Below, one piece after another: positions 8,509 through 17,456 of a stretch of DNA of 64,000 nt. Location: positions 61,689 through 125,688 of the forward strand of contig JAKEEU010000109.1 of assembly GCA_022616415.1 (NCBI GenBank). Direction: 5' to 3'. The number at the start of each line of letters is the position of its first letter. The first letter of the stretch is position 1. The position numbers and the translations under genes are program-made. The notes beneath the pieces were generated by a model. That model worked only from the letters and a program-made list of their open reading frames with translations, ran no database searches and was not told where the DNA came from. The stretch is from Candidatus Zhuqueibacterota bacterium. GTDB lineage: Bacteria; Zhuqueibacterota; Zhuqueibacteria; Zhuqueibacterales; Zhuqueibacteraceae.

Positions 8509-9999
8509 AAAAAAAGCGGGAAAGACATCCTTGATCGGGTCGTTTTGCAAAGCCACGATCCCATCTTCCACATATTGTGGGCGGCGCATGCCGAGCAGCA
8601 CGCAGTCGAGTCCGGGAATGTTGAGCAGCACACGCAGCGCTTTTTGTGAAAGCCTTAGTGAAGTTTTGAGCGCCGGAACTTTTTCATCAAGCTGCCGGGC
8701 AAGAGTCTCGGAAGAAGCTGCCGCCCCACGCGCATGATAACGTGAAAGCGTATCGATCACCGCGGCGAGCGCGTGGCGATACTGGCTCTCCCATTCCTGC
8801 CAAACGGCGGCGCCGCCCCCGGCTTTTTCGCGCAGAAAATGTAGCGCCATTTCGGTTTGCGATTCGATCACGTGCTGCTTGACGTGATCCCAATGCGCCC
8901 AATCGCGGAAAAGCGTCAAGCCGTCTTGCAGTTGCTCGGCCCACGCAAAGACCGGCTGGTCGGTTCGGACGAAGCGCTCGAAATGCAATTCGCGAAACAC
9001 GGTTTGCGCGAACGACTTCTCGGCTTCAGCCAGCGCGGCAATCTGCGCCGGAAAAACTTTCTCGGCTTCGGCGGTGGAGATGGTTGCAAAGCCTGCCAGG
9101 CGCATCATGCTGCTGCCGTGCATGGCATTGAGCGGGCGGTTGACCAAAGTCGCCAAATTTTTCTCAGCCGCAAATTCCAGCAAGGTGCGGCCGCCGGATT
9201 GATTTTTCTCGAACATGGCGCCGGTCTCGAAAAGATTCGCCGGAAATTGAATGACGCGAAAATGATGCCGCGGTGAAAGCGCCTCGGCGATTTCCGACAA
9301 ACGCTCCAGTGACGTAAATTCCGGGTGCGAGTCAGCGTGCGGGAACGTGTTCGATGAGACGCCGTAATACGAAACGCGGCCGGCGGCGACTTGCTCTTCT
9401 AAAAAAGAGAACGCTTGGGCCAAACGGCGGTAATACTCGTTGCGAGCCGTGCCGGGATCATGGCGGCGTTGGTGCAGCGCGTCGGAGAGAAAATATTCCG
9501 GGTTGTGCAGGAGCAGCACATCGAGATGATCGAGCTGCAAACGCGCCAGACTGCGAAACAGTTGGTCGTTGAGAAAATCCGGATGGATGCAGTGCCAGCA
9601 ATTCTGCACGTATTTGACCATTTCCGGAAAGCCGCGGTCCTGCCGCTCACGTTCCTGCGCCAATTGCAGATTTTGCCCCTGCACGTAACCCGCTTTTGAA
9701 ACCACGACGACTTCTTCACGCTGCAGCTCACTACTCTTGAATAACTCTTGCAAAATTCGGCCCACCATTCGCTCGCTGCTGCCGTCGGTATAATTGGTGG
9801 AGGTATCGATGAGATTGATGCCGGAGCGCAAAGCCAATTTCAACGCTGTGGCATGCTCGGCAGTGATTTCATCAACGCGATAGCAGCCGAATCCGAGGCG
9901 GCTGACGCGCAAACCCATCGCGCCAAATTCACAGCGGGCGCTCTCCGGCAAGTGGTGGCGCGCTTGATGGGCAGCGGTTTTTTCCGGCGAAGCGAGCAT
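8485..9999 (-). CDS. Aldo/keto reductase-family protein
   Basis: A 504-aa NAD(P)H-dependent oxidoreductase of the aldo/keto reductase (TIM barrel) superfamily. The N-terminal barrel shows MGLRVSRLGFGCYRV, GINLIDTSTNYTDGSSE with the catalytic Asp and Tyr, VVVSKAGY with the catalytic Lys and LLHNPE with the catalytic His. The C-terminal LNIPGLDCVLLGMRRPQYVE is the usual cofactor-binding end. It is longer than typical members (~300-350 aa) because of an insert of roughly 150 residues, helical and acidic, between barrel halves. The last residues (GKIIVAR) and stop codon are supplied by a repeat element. The upstream HEPN-like gene ends 36 bases before it on the same strand, so the two may be co-transcribed. 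Substrate unknown. Confidence 0.88.
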   Translation of the reverse strand: MLASPEKTAAHQARHHLPESARCEFGAMGLRVSRLGFGCYRVDEITAEHATALKLALRSGINLIDTSTNYTDGSSERMVGRILQELFKSSELQREEVVVVSKAGYVQGQNLQLAQERERQDRGFPEMVKYVQNCWHCIHPDFLNDQLFRSLARLQLDHLDVLLLHNPEYFLSDALHQRRHDPGTARNEYYRRLAQAFSFLEEQVAAGRVSYYGVSSNTFPHADSHPEFTSLERLSEIAEALSPRHHFRVIQFPANLFETGAMFEKNQSGGRTLLEFAAEKNLATLVNRPLNAMHGSSMMRLAGFATISTAEAEKVFPAQIAALAEAEKSFAQTVFRELHFERFVRTDQPVFAWAEQLQDGLTLFRDWAHWDHVKQHVIESQTEMALHFLREKAGGGAAVWQEWESQYRHALAAVIDTLSRYHARGAAASSETLARQLDEKVPALKTSLRLSQKALRVLLNIPGLDCVLLGMRRPQYVEDGIVALQNDPIKDVFPAFFGKIIVAR

Positions 10000-10035
10000 T
10001 TGGCGATTTCGTTTTTGTTAAAAGCCTGCTTAGTT

Positions 10036-10377
10036 TCAACTCTCAGGCCTTGCGGAATGATTGGTTTGAAAAAACTCCATAATGATCTCCGCATCCTGCA
10101 CGGGATTTTGCGAAGCGCTCCGCCTCTCTTTGTCGGAGCGATCCACCAAACGCGCCGCAGCTTCGCGGACGGTCTCAGGGAATTGGACATCCGCAGCGAG
10201 CCGGCGCAAGCCATCGACAAACGTGGGTGCATAATCGGTGGCACGGGGACCGATGCCAATCGTCGTTTGCATCGCCATGCCGGCAGCGCGACGGGCGCAG
10301 GTGCGCGCGCGACCGATATTTCCGGCGGCTTGGACTTGGCGAGCTTCGGCGATTTCTTCTTGCAAGGTGCGAGACAT
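10036..10377 (-). CDS. HEPN-like small helical protein
   Basis: A 113-aa all-helical protein starting MSRTLQEEIAEARQVQ. It has an Arg/Ala-rich helix (GRARTCARRAAGMAM), a middle PETVREAAARLVDR helix and the C-terminal motif NPVQDAEIIMEFF. The arrangement resembles small HEPN-like proteins, but I see no canonical RxxxxH ribonuclease motif, so the family call is an inference. ATG 10377 is chosen because the 40 residues added by an upstream in-frame start do not look like protein. Confidence 0.6.
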   Translation of the reverse strand: MSRTLQEEIAEARQVQAAGNIGRARTCARRAAGMAMQTTIGIGPRATDYAPTFVDGLRRLAADVQFPETVREAAARLVDRSDKERRSASQNPVQDAEIIMEFFQTNHSARPES

Positions 10378-10802
10378 GGCATAAAGATACGAAAAGTCCG
10401 CCGAATTTACAAGAGTATTGTTAAAGAGAGCAAGGTTGCAGTTTGAGCTGGAGTAATCATTATTGTCGATTCCCGCCTTTACATTTTTGCAACTCATTCT
10501 CCCAACTCATTCTTTCGACCTTTTCATTTTGAAAAGCCAATTTTCATTTTGAAGAAAAATTTCCTCGGTTTTCTCGCCGTAATTTCAATTCTACAATTTT
10601 TACGATCACATAATATCTATCTCAAGCACAAGATTTTCAGTTATTTGGCAGAGGGCGCTCTCAGTTCGGTGTTGATTAGTTTTTTATTTGGTTTAACTGG
10701 CACGGTGTTTGTGAATGAAATAGAGCTATAGCAAATTCCTCACATGTTTCGTGATGATCATGCAGTTAACTTCATAGAAGAATTATAAAAAGGAGATTTA
10801 CC
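10378..10802. other. AT-rich intergenic region upstream of lipoprotein gene
   Basis: Divergent spacer between the HEPN-like gene and the lipoprotein gene. A possible 60-aa frame from TTG at 10549 is hydrophobic but lacks a ribosome binding site. AAAAAGGAG at 10788-10796 is the ribosome binding site for the lipoprotein. No repeat or RNA gene is recognised. Confidence 0.5.
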
Positions 10803-11666
10803 ATGCGACGCAATCGTACTTTGGCAGCTATGGCCATTGTCGTCATCATGGCGTTTTTTCTCGGATGCAGCGACGACAAAAATCCGGTTCAAGCCGACCA
10901 GTTTGGGGAAGTTTCAGGCACGATAACTTTTGTTGGCACGTGGCCGTCAAAGGGCGACATACAGGTATCGATGTGGACAAGCTGGCCGCCAACAGGCCCA
11001 CCGGCAGCTTTCACTTCTCCTCTTACGCCAGGCGTTCTTACCCAAACTTACAAGATATCAGGTCTCAGCAAAGGCCCTTATTCGGTAATAACGGTTGGTT
11101 GGCGTGATCCGGCCGACCCGACTGGCGCCAAAGTTATAGGCGTTTACTCAGGCAATGACATTCTCGGTGTGGATTGTAAAGGCCAATTTACAGTGCAGAC
11201 ACTTCCTATCGAAATTTCTGACGCCAAGCTCAAATGGTCGGATGTTAATATCCGCGCCAATCTGGATATCGCCAACCTTGGTGAGATTTCCGGTAAGGTT
11301 ACTTTTGTCGGCACTTGGCCAACTGCTGGTGATGTACAAGTTTCAGCATGGACAAGTTGGCCGCCGACCGGTCCGCCTGCTGCCGCGAGTGCAGCGTTTA
11401 ACCGCGACAATAACACTCAGACGTATAGAATTCAGTGCCTCACCCAAAAGACCTATCCCGTGATTACCGTCGGTTGGCGCGACCCTGCCAATCCTGCTGG
11501 TGCCAGAGTGCTTGGAATTTATTGGGCTAATAGCGATAGCGTCGGCGTGACAGATGGCAGAGGAATAACGCCGCAAGGGATTCAGGCGCTGCCAATTAAC
11601 ATCACCGCTGGCAATCTCGCGTGGAAGAATGTCAATATCAAAGCGAATCTGGATTTCTCGAAGTGA
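10803..11666 (+). CDS. Lipoprotein with two tandem ~120-aa repeats
   Basis: A 287-aa lipoprotein with an N-terminal signal ending in the lipobox FLGC (Cys at about residue 22) and an AAAAAGGAG ribosome binding site. The mature part consists of two tandem units (about residues 35-157 and 159-287). Each begins GEVSG/GEISG plus xITFVGTWP or xVTFVGTWP, then carries WTSWPPTGPPAA, ITVGWRDPA(D/N)P and ends (K/N)ANLD. The repeats look like beta-sandwich units, but no family is recognised. It sits 71 bases upstream of a TonB-dependent receptor on the same strand, so a role as its surface or periplasmic partner is a reasonable inference. Confidence 0.85.
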   Translation: MRRNRTLAAMAIVVIMAFFLGCSDDKNPVQADQFGEVSGTITFVGTWPSKGDIQVSMWTSWPPTGPPAAFTSPLTPGVLTQTYKISGLSKGPYSVITVGWRDPADPTGAKVIGVYSGNDILGVDCKGQFTVQTLPIEISDAKLKWSDVNIRANLDIANLGEISGKVTFVGTWPTAGDVQVSAWTSWPPTGPPAAASAAFNRDNNTQTYRIQCLTQKTYPVITVGWRDPANPAGARVLGIYWANSDSVGVTDGRGITPQGIQALPINITAGNLAWKNVNIKANLDFSK

Positions 11667-11737
11667 AGCGAATGGTTGGCCGGTTTGCCAGTTAACTCGT
11701 TAATGCCTATCGCATCTTTTGACTGAAAGATCACACG

Positions 11738-13984
11738 ATGAAAGCACCTCTGCCGGTTTGCGCGATTATCTTCTGTGTTGTCATCCTGCTGCCAATCATG
11801 CTCGCGGCCCAACCTGAGGCGGTTGATAAAGAGCTCACCGGCGTCATCTCCGGCCAGGTGTACGATGCCGAAACCAAGCAGCCACTCGCCGCGGTCAACG
11901 TGTTCGTGGACAGTTTGCTCGTCGGCACGGCCACGGCCAACGATGGAAAATTCGTCTTGAGTTATCTGCAACCCGGCGCGTATCGGCTCGTCGCCAGCCG
12001 CATTGGTTACGAAACTTACGACGAGACTATCTTGGTTTCGCCCGGCAAGTTGGTGGCGCGCCAAATCGCCTTGCGGTCGACTGAGGTCACTGGCGAAGAG
12101 GTGACGGTGACGGCAGCGCGCCGCGAGCAAACCGCGCAGATGGCGCCGGCGAGTGTGGTCATCATGAATGCGCGCGATCTCCGCGTTCGCTCAGTCACCA
12201 CTTTCGACCAAGCTCTGGAGATGGTGCCGGGCATTGCGGTGTTTCGCACTTCGGGCGTTTCCGTGCAGAGCCTGTCAATTCGCGGCAGCTCGGATGTCGC
12301 TGGTGGCGGCGTTGGCAATCGCGTGTTGTTGATGATCGACGGCCGGCCCGCATTGACTCCCGACACCGGCGGCGCGTTGTGGAGCCTGGTTCCAACCAAT
12401 TTCATCGATCACATCGAAGTGGTCAAGGGCGCGTTCTCAAGTCTTTACGGATCGAATGCGATGGGCGGCGTCATCAACGTCATTACCCGGCGGCCGGCGT
12501 ATCGCGCCATGACGAGCGTTGATCTCGGCTACGGCTTCTACGACAAGGCGCACTCCGATTTGCGCTACACGAACAACTTACCGGCGCAAAGCCAGCTCGA
12601 GCTGAGCCACTCCGGCAATCGCGGCCGGGTGAGCTATCTGCTCAATCTCAGCCGCAAACAATCCGACGGGCATTCCGAAAACACCGCCTACGAATTTTAC
12701 AATGTCTACGGTAAGATGTTGTATGATTTTCGCCAGAACCGCAATCTCGAGCTCAGCCTAGGGACCGTGATCGCCGACAACGACTACCCTCACACGTGGC
12801 TGAACAATCTGCAACCGTTTCGGGTGTCGTCAGAATATCGCGACGACCGGCAGCAAAAGCGTGTCTATAGCGCCGACCTGCTGTATTGGGCGGTGCCGAG
12901 CGCGCGCGCCAAATATTCTTCGCGGTTTTATTTTTACCGGAACGCCAGCCGCTCATATTTCAACCAGCCGTTCGATTTGCAAACAAATGTCGATGCGGAT
13001 AAATGGGGCAACCTGACGCAGTTCGATTATTATCTCAACCCGCGCCATTATCTTATCGCCGGGCTGGATGTTCAGATTGACCACGTGACCTCTTCGCCCG
13101 ATACGGTGATGTACGGTGATCGGCGAGTGAACAACGCCGCGGTTTATTTGCAGGATGAAATCAATCTCGCCGCGTCATTAACCGCGACGGTGGGTTGGCG
13201 TTACGATTGGAATCATCTCGTTGATGGGAAGACGTTGCAGCAATCAAGCCCGAAGCTCGGCCTCGTCTATCGCCCGTATGAGTCGCTGGCGGCGCGGCTG
13301 TTGGTCGGGCAGGCGTTTCGGGCGCCGTCGATTGCGGAGCGTTTTTTTCAATACGAGCTTGGCGGCGGCACGCACTTCAAGCCGAATCCGGACTTGAAAG
13401 CGGAGCGGATCGATTTTTCCCTCGAGACCGGCACGCGCTGGCGGCTGGGCGATTTCGTTGATTTGGACCTGGCATACTTTCGCCATCACTATCGCGATAT
13501 GATTTACTGGGTGGAGATTTCGGCGGAAGAAGGCGTGCTGTACACGTTGTTTCAGGTGCGCAATTTGAAACGCGCACTCATTCAAGGCTTCGATGCCGGG
13601 GTGAATTTGCACTGGCAGCGCCGTTTCCACGCTTCGCTCAATTATACTTATTTGGATGCCAAGGATCGTTCGTCGGATCGTAACGACGACCGGCTCGCTT
13701 ATCGGAACCGGCATTCTTTCTTTTTCTCAACCGATGCGAATATCGGCCGTTTCACGCTCAGCGTTCACGGCCAGTACCGCAGCAAGCCGGACGAGGTGTT
13801 TCTGTATCCGCGCGACATACCGCAAGGATTTTTCGTGGCCAATACCAAAGCGACGATGCGCCTGAGCGAGCAATATCAGCTTTCGCTCGCGGTCAACAAT
13901 ATTTTCGATACGCAGTACGAGGAATTGGAGCGCTATCGCATGCCCGGGCGAAATTGGATTTTGGGGGCGAGGGTGCAGTTCTAA
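11738..13984 (+). CDS. TonB-dependent outer-membrane receptor
   Basis: A 748-aa receptor that takes up ligands through the outer membrane, powered by TonB. Order of parts: signal peptide ending LAAQP (residues ~1-27), carboxypeptidase-regulatory-like domain (GVISGQVYDAETKQPLAAVN, ~35-110), plug domain (~120-250; VTVTAARREQ, LSIRGSSDV, IEVVKGAFSSLYGSNAMGG, VINVITRRP), and the 22-strand barrel ending NWILGARVQF with terminal Phe. It follows the repeat lipoprotein and precedes a 7-TM protein. The architecture resembles cobalamin/siderophore or peptide receptors of the FCB group; the ligand cannot be inferred. No SusD-like gene is present. Confidence 0.93.
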   Translation: MKAPLPVCAIIFCVVILLPIMLAAQPEAVDKELTGVISGQVYDAETKQPLAAVNVFVDSLLVGTATANDGKFVLSYLQPGAYRLVASRIGYETYDETILVSPGKLVARQIALRSTEVTGEEVTVTAARREQTAQMAPASVVIMNARDLRVRSVTTFDQALEMVPGIAVFRTSGVSVQSLSIRGSSDVAGGGVGNRVLLMIDGRPALTPDTGGALWSLVPTNFIDHIEVVKGAFSSLYGSNAMGGVINVITRRPAYRAMTSVDLGYGFYDKAHSDLRYTNNLPAQSQLELSHSGNRGRVSYLLNLSRKQSDGHSENTAYEFYNVYGKMLYDFRQNRNLELSLGTVIADNDYPHTWLNNLQPFRVSSEYRDDRQQKRVYSADLLYWAVPSARAKYSSRFYFYRNASRSYFNQPFDLQTNVDADKWGNLTQFDYYLNPRHYLIAGLDVQIDHVTSSPDTVMYGDRRVNNAAVYLQDEINLAASLTATVGWRYDWNHLVDGKTLQQSSPKLGLVYRPYESLAARLLVGQAFRAPSIAERFFQYELGGGTHFKPNPDLKAERIDFSLETGTRWRLGDFVDLDLAYFRHHYRDMIYWVEISAEEGVLYTLFQVRNLKRALIQGFDAGVNLHWQRRFHASLNYTYLDAKDRSSDRNDDRLAYRNRHSFFFSTDANIGRFTLSVHGQYRSKPDEVFLYPRDIPQGFFVANTKATMRLSEQYQLSLAVNNIFDTQYEELERYRMPGRNWILGARVQF

Positions 13985-14018
13985 CATTGCTACACGTACA
14001 ATTTTTTTTAAATGTAAA

Positions 14019-14750
14019 GTGAAGCTCAATTTTATTCTGTACATTCCGATCGCCACCACGTTTATCGCGTTAATTTTTTCGTGGATCGTTTTTCAGCGCT
14101 ATTGTCGAAAGGGAAAGGGCGCTCATCTGTTGTGGTGGGCAGCAGGGATTTTCATTTACGGGGTGGGCACGTTTACGGAGGGATTCGTCACGCTGTTTGG
14201 CTGGAACGAAGGCGTGTTCCGTGCCTGGTATATTTCCGGCGCTTTGCTCGGCGGCGTGCCGTTGGCGCAAGGGACGGTGTATTTGCTCATGCGCCGCGCC
14301 GCCGCCAACCGCTTGACGTTGGTTCTCGTGCCGTTCATCGTCATCGCAGCCGGTTTCGTGCTGTTGACGCCGCTCGATTATGCGCTGGTGGAGACGCATC
14401 GCTTGTCCGGCAGAATCATTGCCTGGCATTGGGTTCGTTTCTTCAGCCCCTTCATCAACATCTACGCTTTCATCTTTCTCGTTGGTGGCGCCGTGCTTTC
14501 GGCGTATCGTTTCCACAAGAGCCGGCAAACTTACCATCGATTTATTGGCAACGTTTTTATCGCCGTCGGCGCTTTGCTGCCGGGTATTGGAGGGACTTTT
14601 ACCCGCTTTGGCTACACGGAAGTTCTGTATGTCACCGAGCTTGCCGGCATCGTGCTCATTTATGTAGGGTATCGATTCAACGTGAGCGGAAAAATTCAAA
14701 ACAGTAAAACGATATCATCGAATCCTCAATACGTCACAACGGTTTCATAA
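14019..14750 (+). CDS. Seven-TM membrane protein of unknown function
   Basis: A 243-aa protein with seven evident hydrophobic segments: starts LYIPIATTFIALIFSWIVF, then LLWWAAGIFIYGVGTF, the third near residues 70-90, and a last LAGIVLIYVGYRFNV. The helices hold aromatic and Gly residues but no recognisable metal or nucleotide motif. The start is GTG 14019, the first possible one in frame. It lies 34 bases after the TonB receptor and may share its transcript. The 7-TM layout recalls sensor modules, but no such family is claimed. Confidence 0.7.
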   Translation: MKLNFILYIPIATTFIALIFSWIVFQRYCRKGKGAHLLWWAAGIFIYGVGTFTEGFVTLFGWNEGVFRAWYISGALLGGVPLAQGTVYLLMRRAAANRLTLVLVPFIVIAAGFVLLTPLDYALVETHRLSGRIIAWHWVRFFSPFINIYAFIFLVGGAVLSAYRFHKSRQTYHRFIGNVFIAVGALLPGIGGTFTRFGYTEVLYVTELAGIVLIYVGYRFNVSGKIQNSKTISSNPQYVTTVS

Positions 14751-14858
14751 TTTCTGCCCCTCCTTCTCGCATTAAAATTTTTATTGAAATTTAAGAACGA
14801 AGCAGTTATATTAGTTTAAACACGCTTCGCAGAATCAGAGCAATGATGGAGTGTCACT

Positions 14859-15101
14859 ATGTCCACGCAAGAGATTCTTTCGCATGTTAGATCATTATCG
14901 CTATCGGATCGAATGATTTTGTTGGAAGCGATTTTGCAGTCTATAAAAGTAGAAATCAAGGATCCTGCAGAACAGAAAAAAGCTGAAGCACACAAGGAAA
15001 AAATTCGCCGGCGTCGCCAGGCGTTCAAGGTTGAAGGGTTTCATTTAGGCGGTGAGGTCTCTGTTGATCGCAATGAAATATATTCTGAAAGAGGGCTTTG
15101 A
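14859..15101 (+). CDS. Antitoxin-like protein, copy 1
   Basis: An 80-aa protein beginning MSTQEILSHVRSLSLSDRMI, strongly similar over its full length to the gene at 15233-15475. It has a helical N-terminal half and a basic stretch (KEKIRRRRQ), then the C-terminal EIYSERGL. By analogy with copy 2, which directly precedes an intact PIN toxin, it is a putative antitoxin. It is followed by only a short toxin remnant overlapping its stop codon. Confidence 0.75.
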   Translation: MSTQEILSHVRSLSLSDRMILLEAILQSIKVEIKDPAEQKKAEAHKEKIRRRRQAFKVEGFHLGGEVSVDRNEIYSERGL

Positions 15102-15214
15102 GGTTTGCTCTTGATGCCAATATTCTGGGAGAAGTGAATAATCTTAATCAGCCTCTTGCTTTTCTTTGTTCAAGAAGTTATATTAAAACAAAAGAGCTAA
15201 GAGCAGCACCCTAA
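15098..15214 (+). pseudogene. Remnant of a PIN-domain toxin
   Basis: Reading from TTG 15098, which overlaps the antitoxin stop exactly as in copy 2, gives RFALDANILGEVNNLNQPLA and a short tail to TAA 15212-15214. The first 20 residues match the N-terminus of the intact PIN toxin downstream (YAIDTNILVYAHNLSSPL), including the first active-site Asp. The rest of the domain is missing. Confidence 0.7.
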
Positions 15215-15232
15215 ATCTAATGGAGTATTGCC

Positions 15233-15475
15233 ATGTCCACGCAAGAAATTCTTCCCCATATCGGATCATTATCGCTTTCGGATCGTATGACTTTGTTGGA
15301 AGCGATTCTGCAAACCGTCAAAGCAGAAATCGAAGATCCGGAAGCACAAAAACGCGCTGAACAACATAAAGAGGAAATTCGTCGCCGCCGGCGGGAATTT
15401 GTCATTCCAACATTTGATCTTGGTTGCGATGTCATTGTTGATCGGGATGAGATATATGCGGATAGAGGTCTGTAA
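15233..15475 (+). CDS. Antitoxin of PIN toxin-antitoxin pair, copy 2
   Basis: An 80-aa protein (MSTQEILPHIGSLSLSDRMT to EIYADRGL) whose stop codon TAA overlaps the toxin's ATG by one base, the usual coupling in type II modules. A GGAG box lies seven bases before the ATG. The basic EEIRRRRRE segment may contact DNA or toxin. It does not carry an obvious AbrB or Phd fold. Confidence 0.8.
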   Translation: MSTQEILPHIGSLSLSDRMTLLEAILQTVKAEIEDPEAQKRAEQHKEEIRRRRREFVIPTFDLGCDVIVDRDEIYADRGL

Positions 15476-15918
15476 TGTATGCCATTGATACAAATATTTT
15501 GGTGTATGCTCACAATCTATCGTCACCTTTGTATCAGAAAGCCAGGAGCTTTTTAAAAAGTATTCTGCTGGAAATAAACGGCACGGAAAAGACCATCATT
15601 GGCATCCCCTTACAAGTCTGTGCCGAATTCGTGAATGTATGTACCAGACAAAACGTCGGTACACCGCTTTCAATACCCGAAGCGATCGGCATTCTTCGCT
15701 TATATATTGAGGTTTTGGAAATACCGGTTATTTATCCTAAACCCACCCAACTCCAAACTTTCCTCACCCTGCTCGAAACCACGACTACTCGCAAGAAAGT
15801 TTTCGATGTGGCGCTCGCTGCGACGCTCAAGGACAACAACGTCGCTGGCCTTTACACCGTCAACGTCGACGACTTTAAAGACTTCCCGTTTCTGCAAGTG
15901 GAAAATCCGCTCGCCTGA
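15475..15918 (+). CDS. PIN-domain toxin (putative VapC-like ribonuclease)
   Basis: A 147-aa PIN-domain protein, expected to be a metal-dependent endoribonuclease held inactive by the upstream antitoxin. Acidic active-site candidates are Asp5 (AIDTNIL), Glu51 (CAEFVNV), Asp111 (KVFDVALAA) and Asp132/133 (NVDDF). Length and residue order fit VapC-type PIN proteins. It begins at ATG 15475, overlapping the antitoxin stop. Its RNA target is unknown. Confidence 0.87.
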   Translation: MYAIDTNILVYAHNLSSPLYQKARSFLKSILLEINGTEKTIIGIPLQVCAEFVNVCTRQNVGTPLSIPEAIGILRLYIEVLEIPVIYPKPTQLQTFLTLLETTTTRKKVFDVALAATLKDNNVAGLYTVNVDDFKDFPFLQVENPLA

Positions 15919-16019
15919 CGCGGCGAAATCGGCGTTCGCCAAACCCCCGCGCCTAATCTTGTGCATTGTCCCTGCCCGACCTCACCAAAACTCGCGCGTT
16001 TTGCATAGCGAAATCGGAA

Positions 16020-16045
16020 TGATTATCAACTAAAAATAATAATCA
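16020..16045. promoter_or_regulatory. Possible operator palindrome upstream of porin operon
   Basis: TGATTAT (16020-16026) and ATAATCA (16039-16045) form a 7-bp inverted repeat with a 12-bp AT-rich spacer, about 120 bases before the porin start. The sequence recalls iron-box half sites, but the match is loose; a regulator is not identified. Confidence 0.3.
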
Positions 16046-16163
16046 CTCTGATTTCTATTTTAGCAAAAAATTTTAAAATTAAAACATACTACTTGATTTT
16101 AAATTTATTTTATCTTAAATTTGTCAGATCAAAAAAATGACCAAACAAAACCAGGAGCCGAAT

Positions 16164-17456
16164 ATGCGCAAGCACTTGATCATCGTCTTCAGCATTTTGA
16201 TTTGCTTTCAAGCCAATCTCGCCGCGCAGACGCAAACGGCGCAACAAGATACGCTGCGCGAGCTAATGCGCCGCATCGACATTCTCACCGAAGAAATTGA
16301 AAAATCCAAGCTCGGCGAAGTGGCGGAGCGTAAATACGAAAGCCGTTACGGCATGGGCCCGGCGGCCTCACAAGTGTATCAGCTCAAAAAAGCCGGCGTG
16401 TCGCTGGCCGGTTATGGCGAGGTGGTCTATCAAAACTTCGCCAAGGAAAATGATCAAAACCAACCTGCTGCTGCAAAGGATCAGATCGATTATCTTCGCA
16501 ACGTCGTCTACGTCGGTTTCAAGTTCAACGACCGAATTTTGTTCAATTCGGAAATCGAGGTGGAGCACGGCAGCACGGGAAAACAAGGCGAAGTGTCGAT
16601 GGAGTTTGGTTATGTCGAAGCCCGGCTCACCTCGGCGCTCGCCGTGCGCGCCGGCATGGTGCTGGTTCCGGTCGGCATTGTGAACGAATTCCACGAGCCG
16701 CCGACGTTTTACGGCAGCTTGCGGCCTGAAACCGAGTCCGCCGTCATTCCGACGACGTGGCGCACCAACGGTTTTGGCCTCGCCGGCTCGATGTCCTCCG
16801 GAATCGGCTACCGGGTATATTTGATCGAAGGATTGGATGGATCGAAGTTTTCAGCGAGCGGCATTCGCAGCGGCCGGCAGAGCGGCGCGCGGAGTCTTGC
16901 TGAGGATTTGGCGATCACCGGTCGCGTCGAATATGCGGGTCTGGCCGGCGTCAATCTCGGCGCCTCGTTTTATTCCGGCAACAGCGGCCAGGGGTTGAAG
17001 GATGCCGCCGGCAATGAGATCGGCGGTCGCGTCACCATTCTGGCGGCGCACGGCATTTTCGCGCGCCATGGTTTGGAGCTACGCGGCTTGTTCGCCCAAT
17101 CCACCATCGGCGAGGTGGAAAAACTCAATGCGGCTTTGAGCCTCTCGGGCGCCGGATCAATCGGTGAAAAACAAAACGGCTTCTACCTGGCCGCGGCGTA
17201 TGATGTTTTGCCGCTCTTCATCAAAGGCACGCAAAGTGCGCTGCTGCCGTTCGTGCAATACGAAAAGCTCAACACCCAGTTGGAGGTGCCAAGCGGATTC
17301 GCGGCAAACCCCGCCACCGAGCGCACCAATCTGTCCTATGGCATCGGCTTCAAGCCGCATCCAAACGTCGCGTTTAAATTGGACTACTTGAATCGCAGGA
17401 ACGAAGCAAAAACCGCAGTGGATCAATTCAATGTGGCGGTTAATTATCTTTTTTAA
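16164..17456 (+). CDS. Outer-membrane porin-like beta-barrel protein
   Basis: A 430-aa secreted protein: signal peptide (MRKHLIIVFSILICFQANLAAQ), a short coiled-coil (LRELMRRIDILTEEIEK, residues ~35-55), then alternating amphipathic strands ending FNVAVNYLF with a terminal Phe typical of outer-membrane barrels. The strand SLAGYGEVVYQNF and AGMVLVPVGIVNEFHEPP recall phosphate-selective porin O/P-type barrels. I start at ATG 16164, behind AGGAG, rather than the in-frame ATG 16137. The next gene overlaps its end by 26 bases, marking an operon with the FMN-binding and 4-TM proteins. Confidence 0.82.
   Translation: MRKHLIIVFSILICFQANLAAQTQTAQQDTLRELMRRIDILTEEIEKSKLGEVAERKYESRYGMGPAASQVYQLKKAGVSLAGYGEVVYQNFAKENDQNQPAAAKDQIDYLRNVVYVGFKFNDRILFNSEIEVEHGSTGKQGEVSMEFGYVEARLTSALAVRAGMVLVPVGIVNEFHEPPTFYGSLRPETESAVIPTTWRTNGFGLAGSMSSGIGYRVYLIEGLDGSKFSASGIRSGRQSGARSLAEDLAITGRVEYAGLAGVNLGASFYSGNSGQGLKDAAGNEIGGRVTILAAHGIFARHGLELRGLFAQSTIGEVEKLNAALSLSGAGSIGEKQNGFYLAAAYDVLPLFIKGTQSALLPFVQYEKLNTQLEVPSGFAANPATERTNLSYGIGFKPHPNVAFKLDYLNRRNEAKTAVDQFNVAVNYLF

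Noticed and set aside
10549..10731. 60-aa hydrophobic frame from TTG
   Set aside because: No ribosome binding site, AT-rich spacer composition, no recognisable similarity; could be chance.
16020..16045. Fur box upstream of porin
   Set aside because: Only 7-bp arms match loosely; kept as a possible operator but not called Fur-specific.
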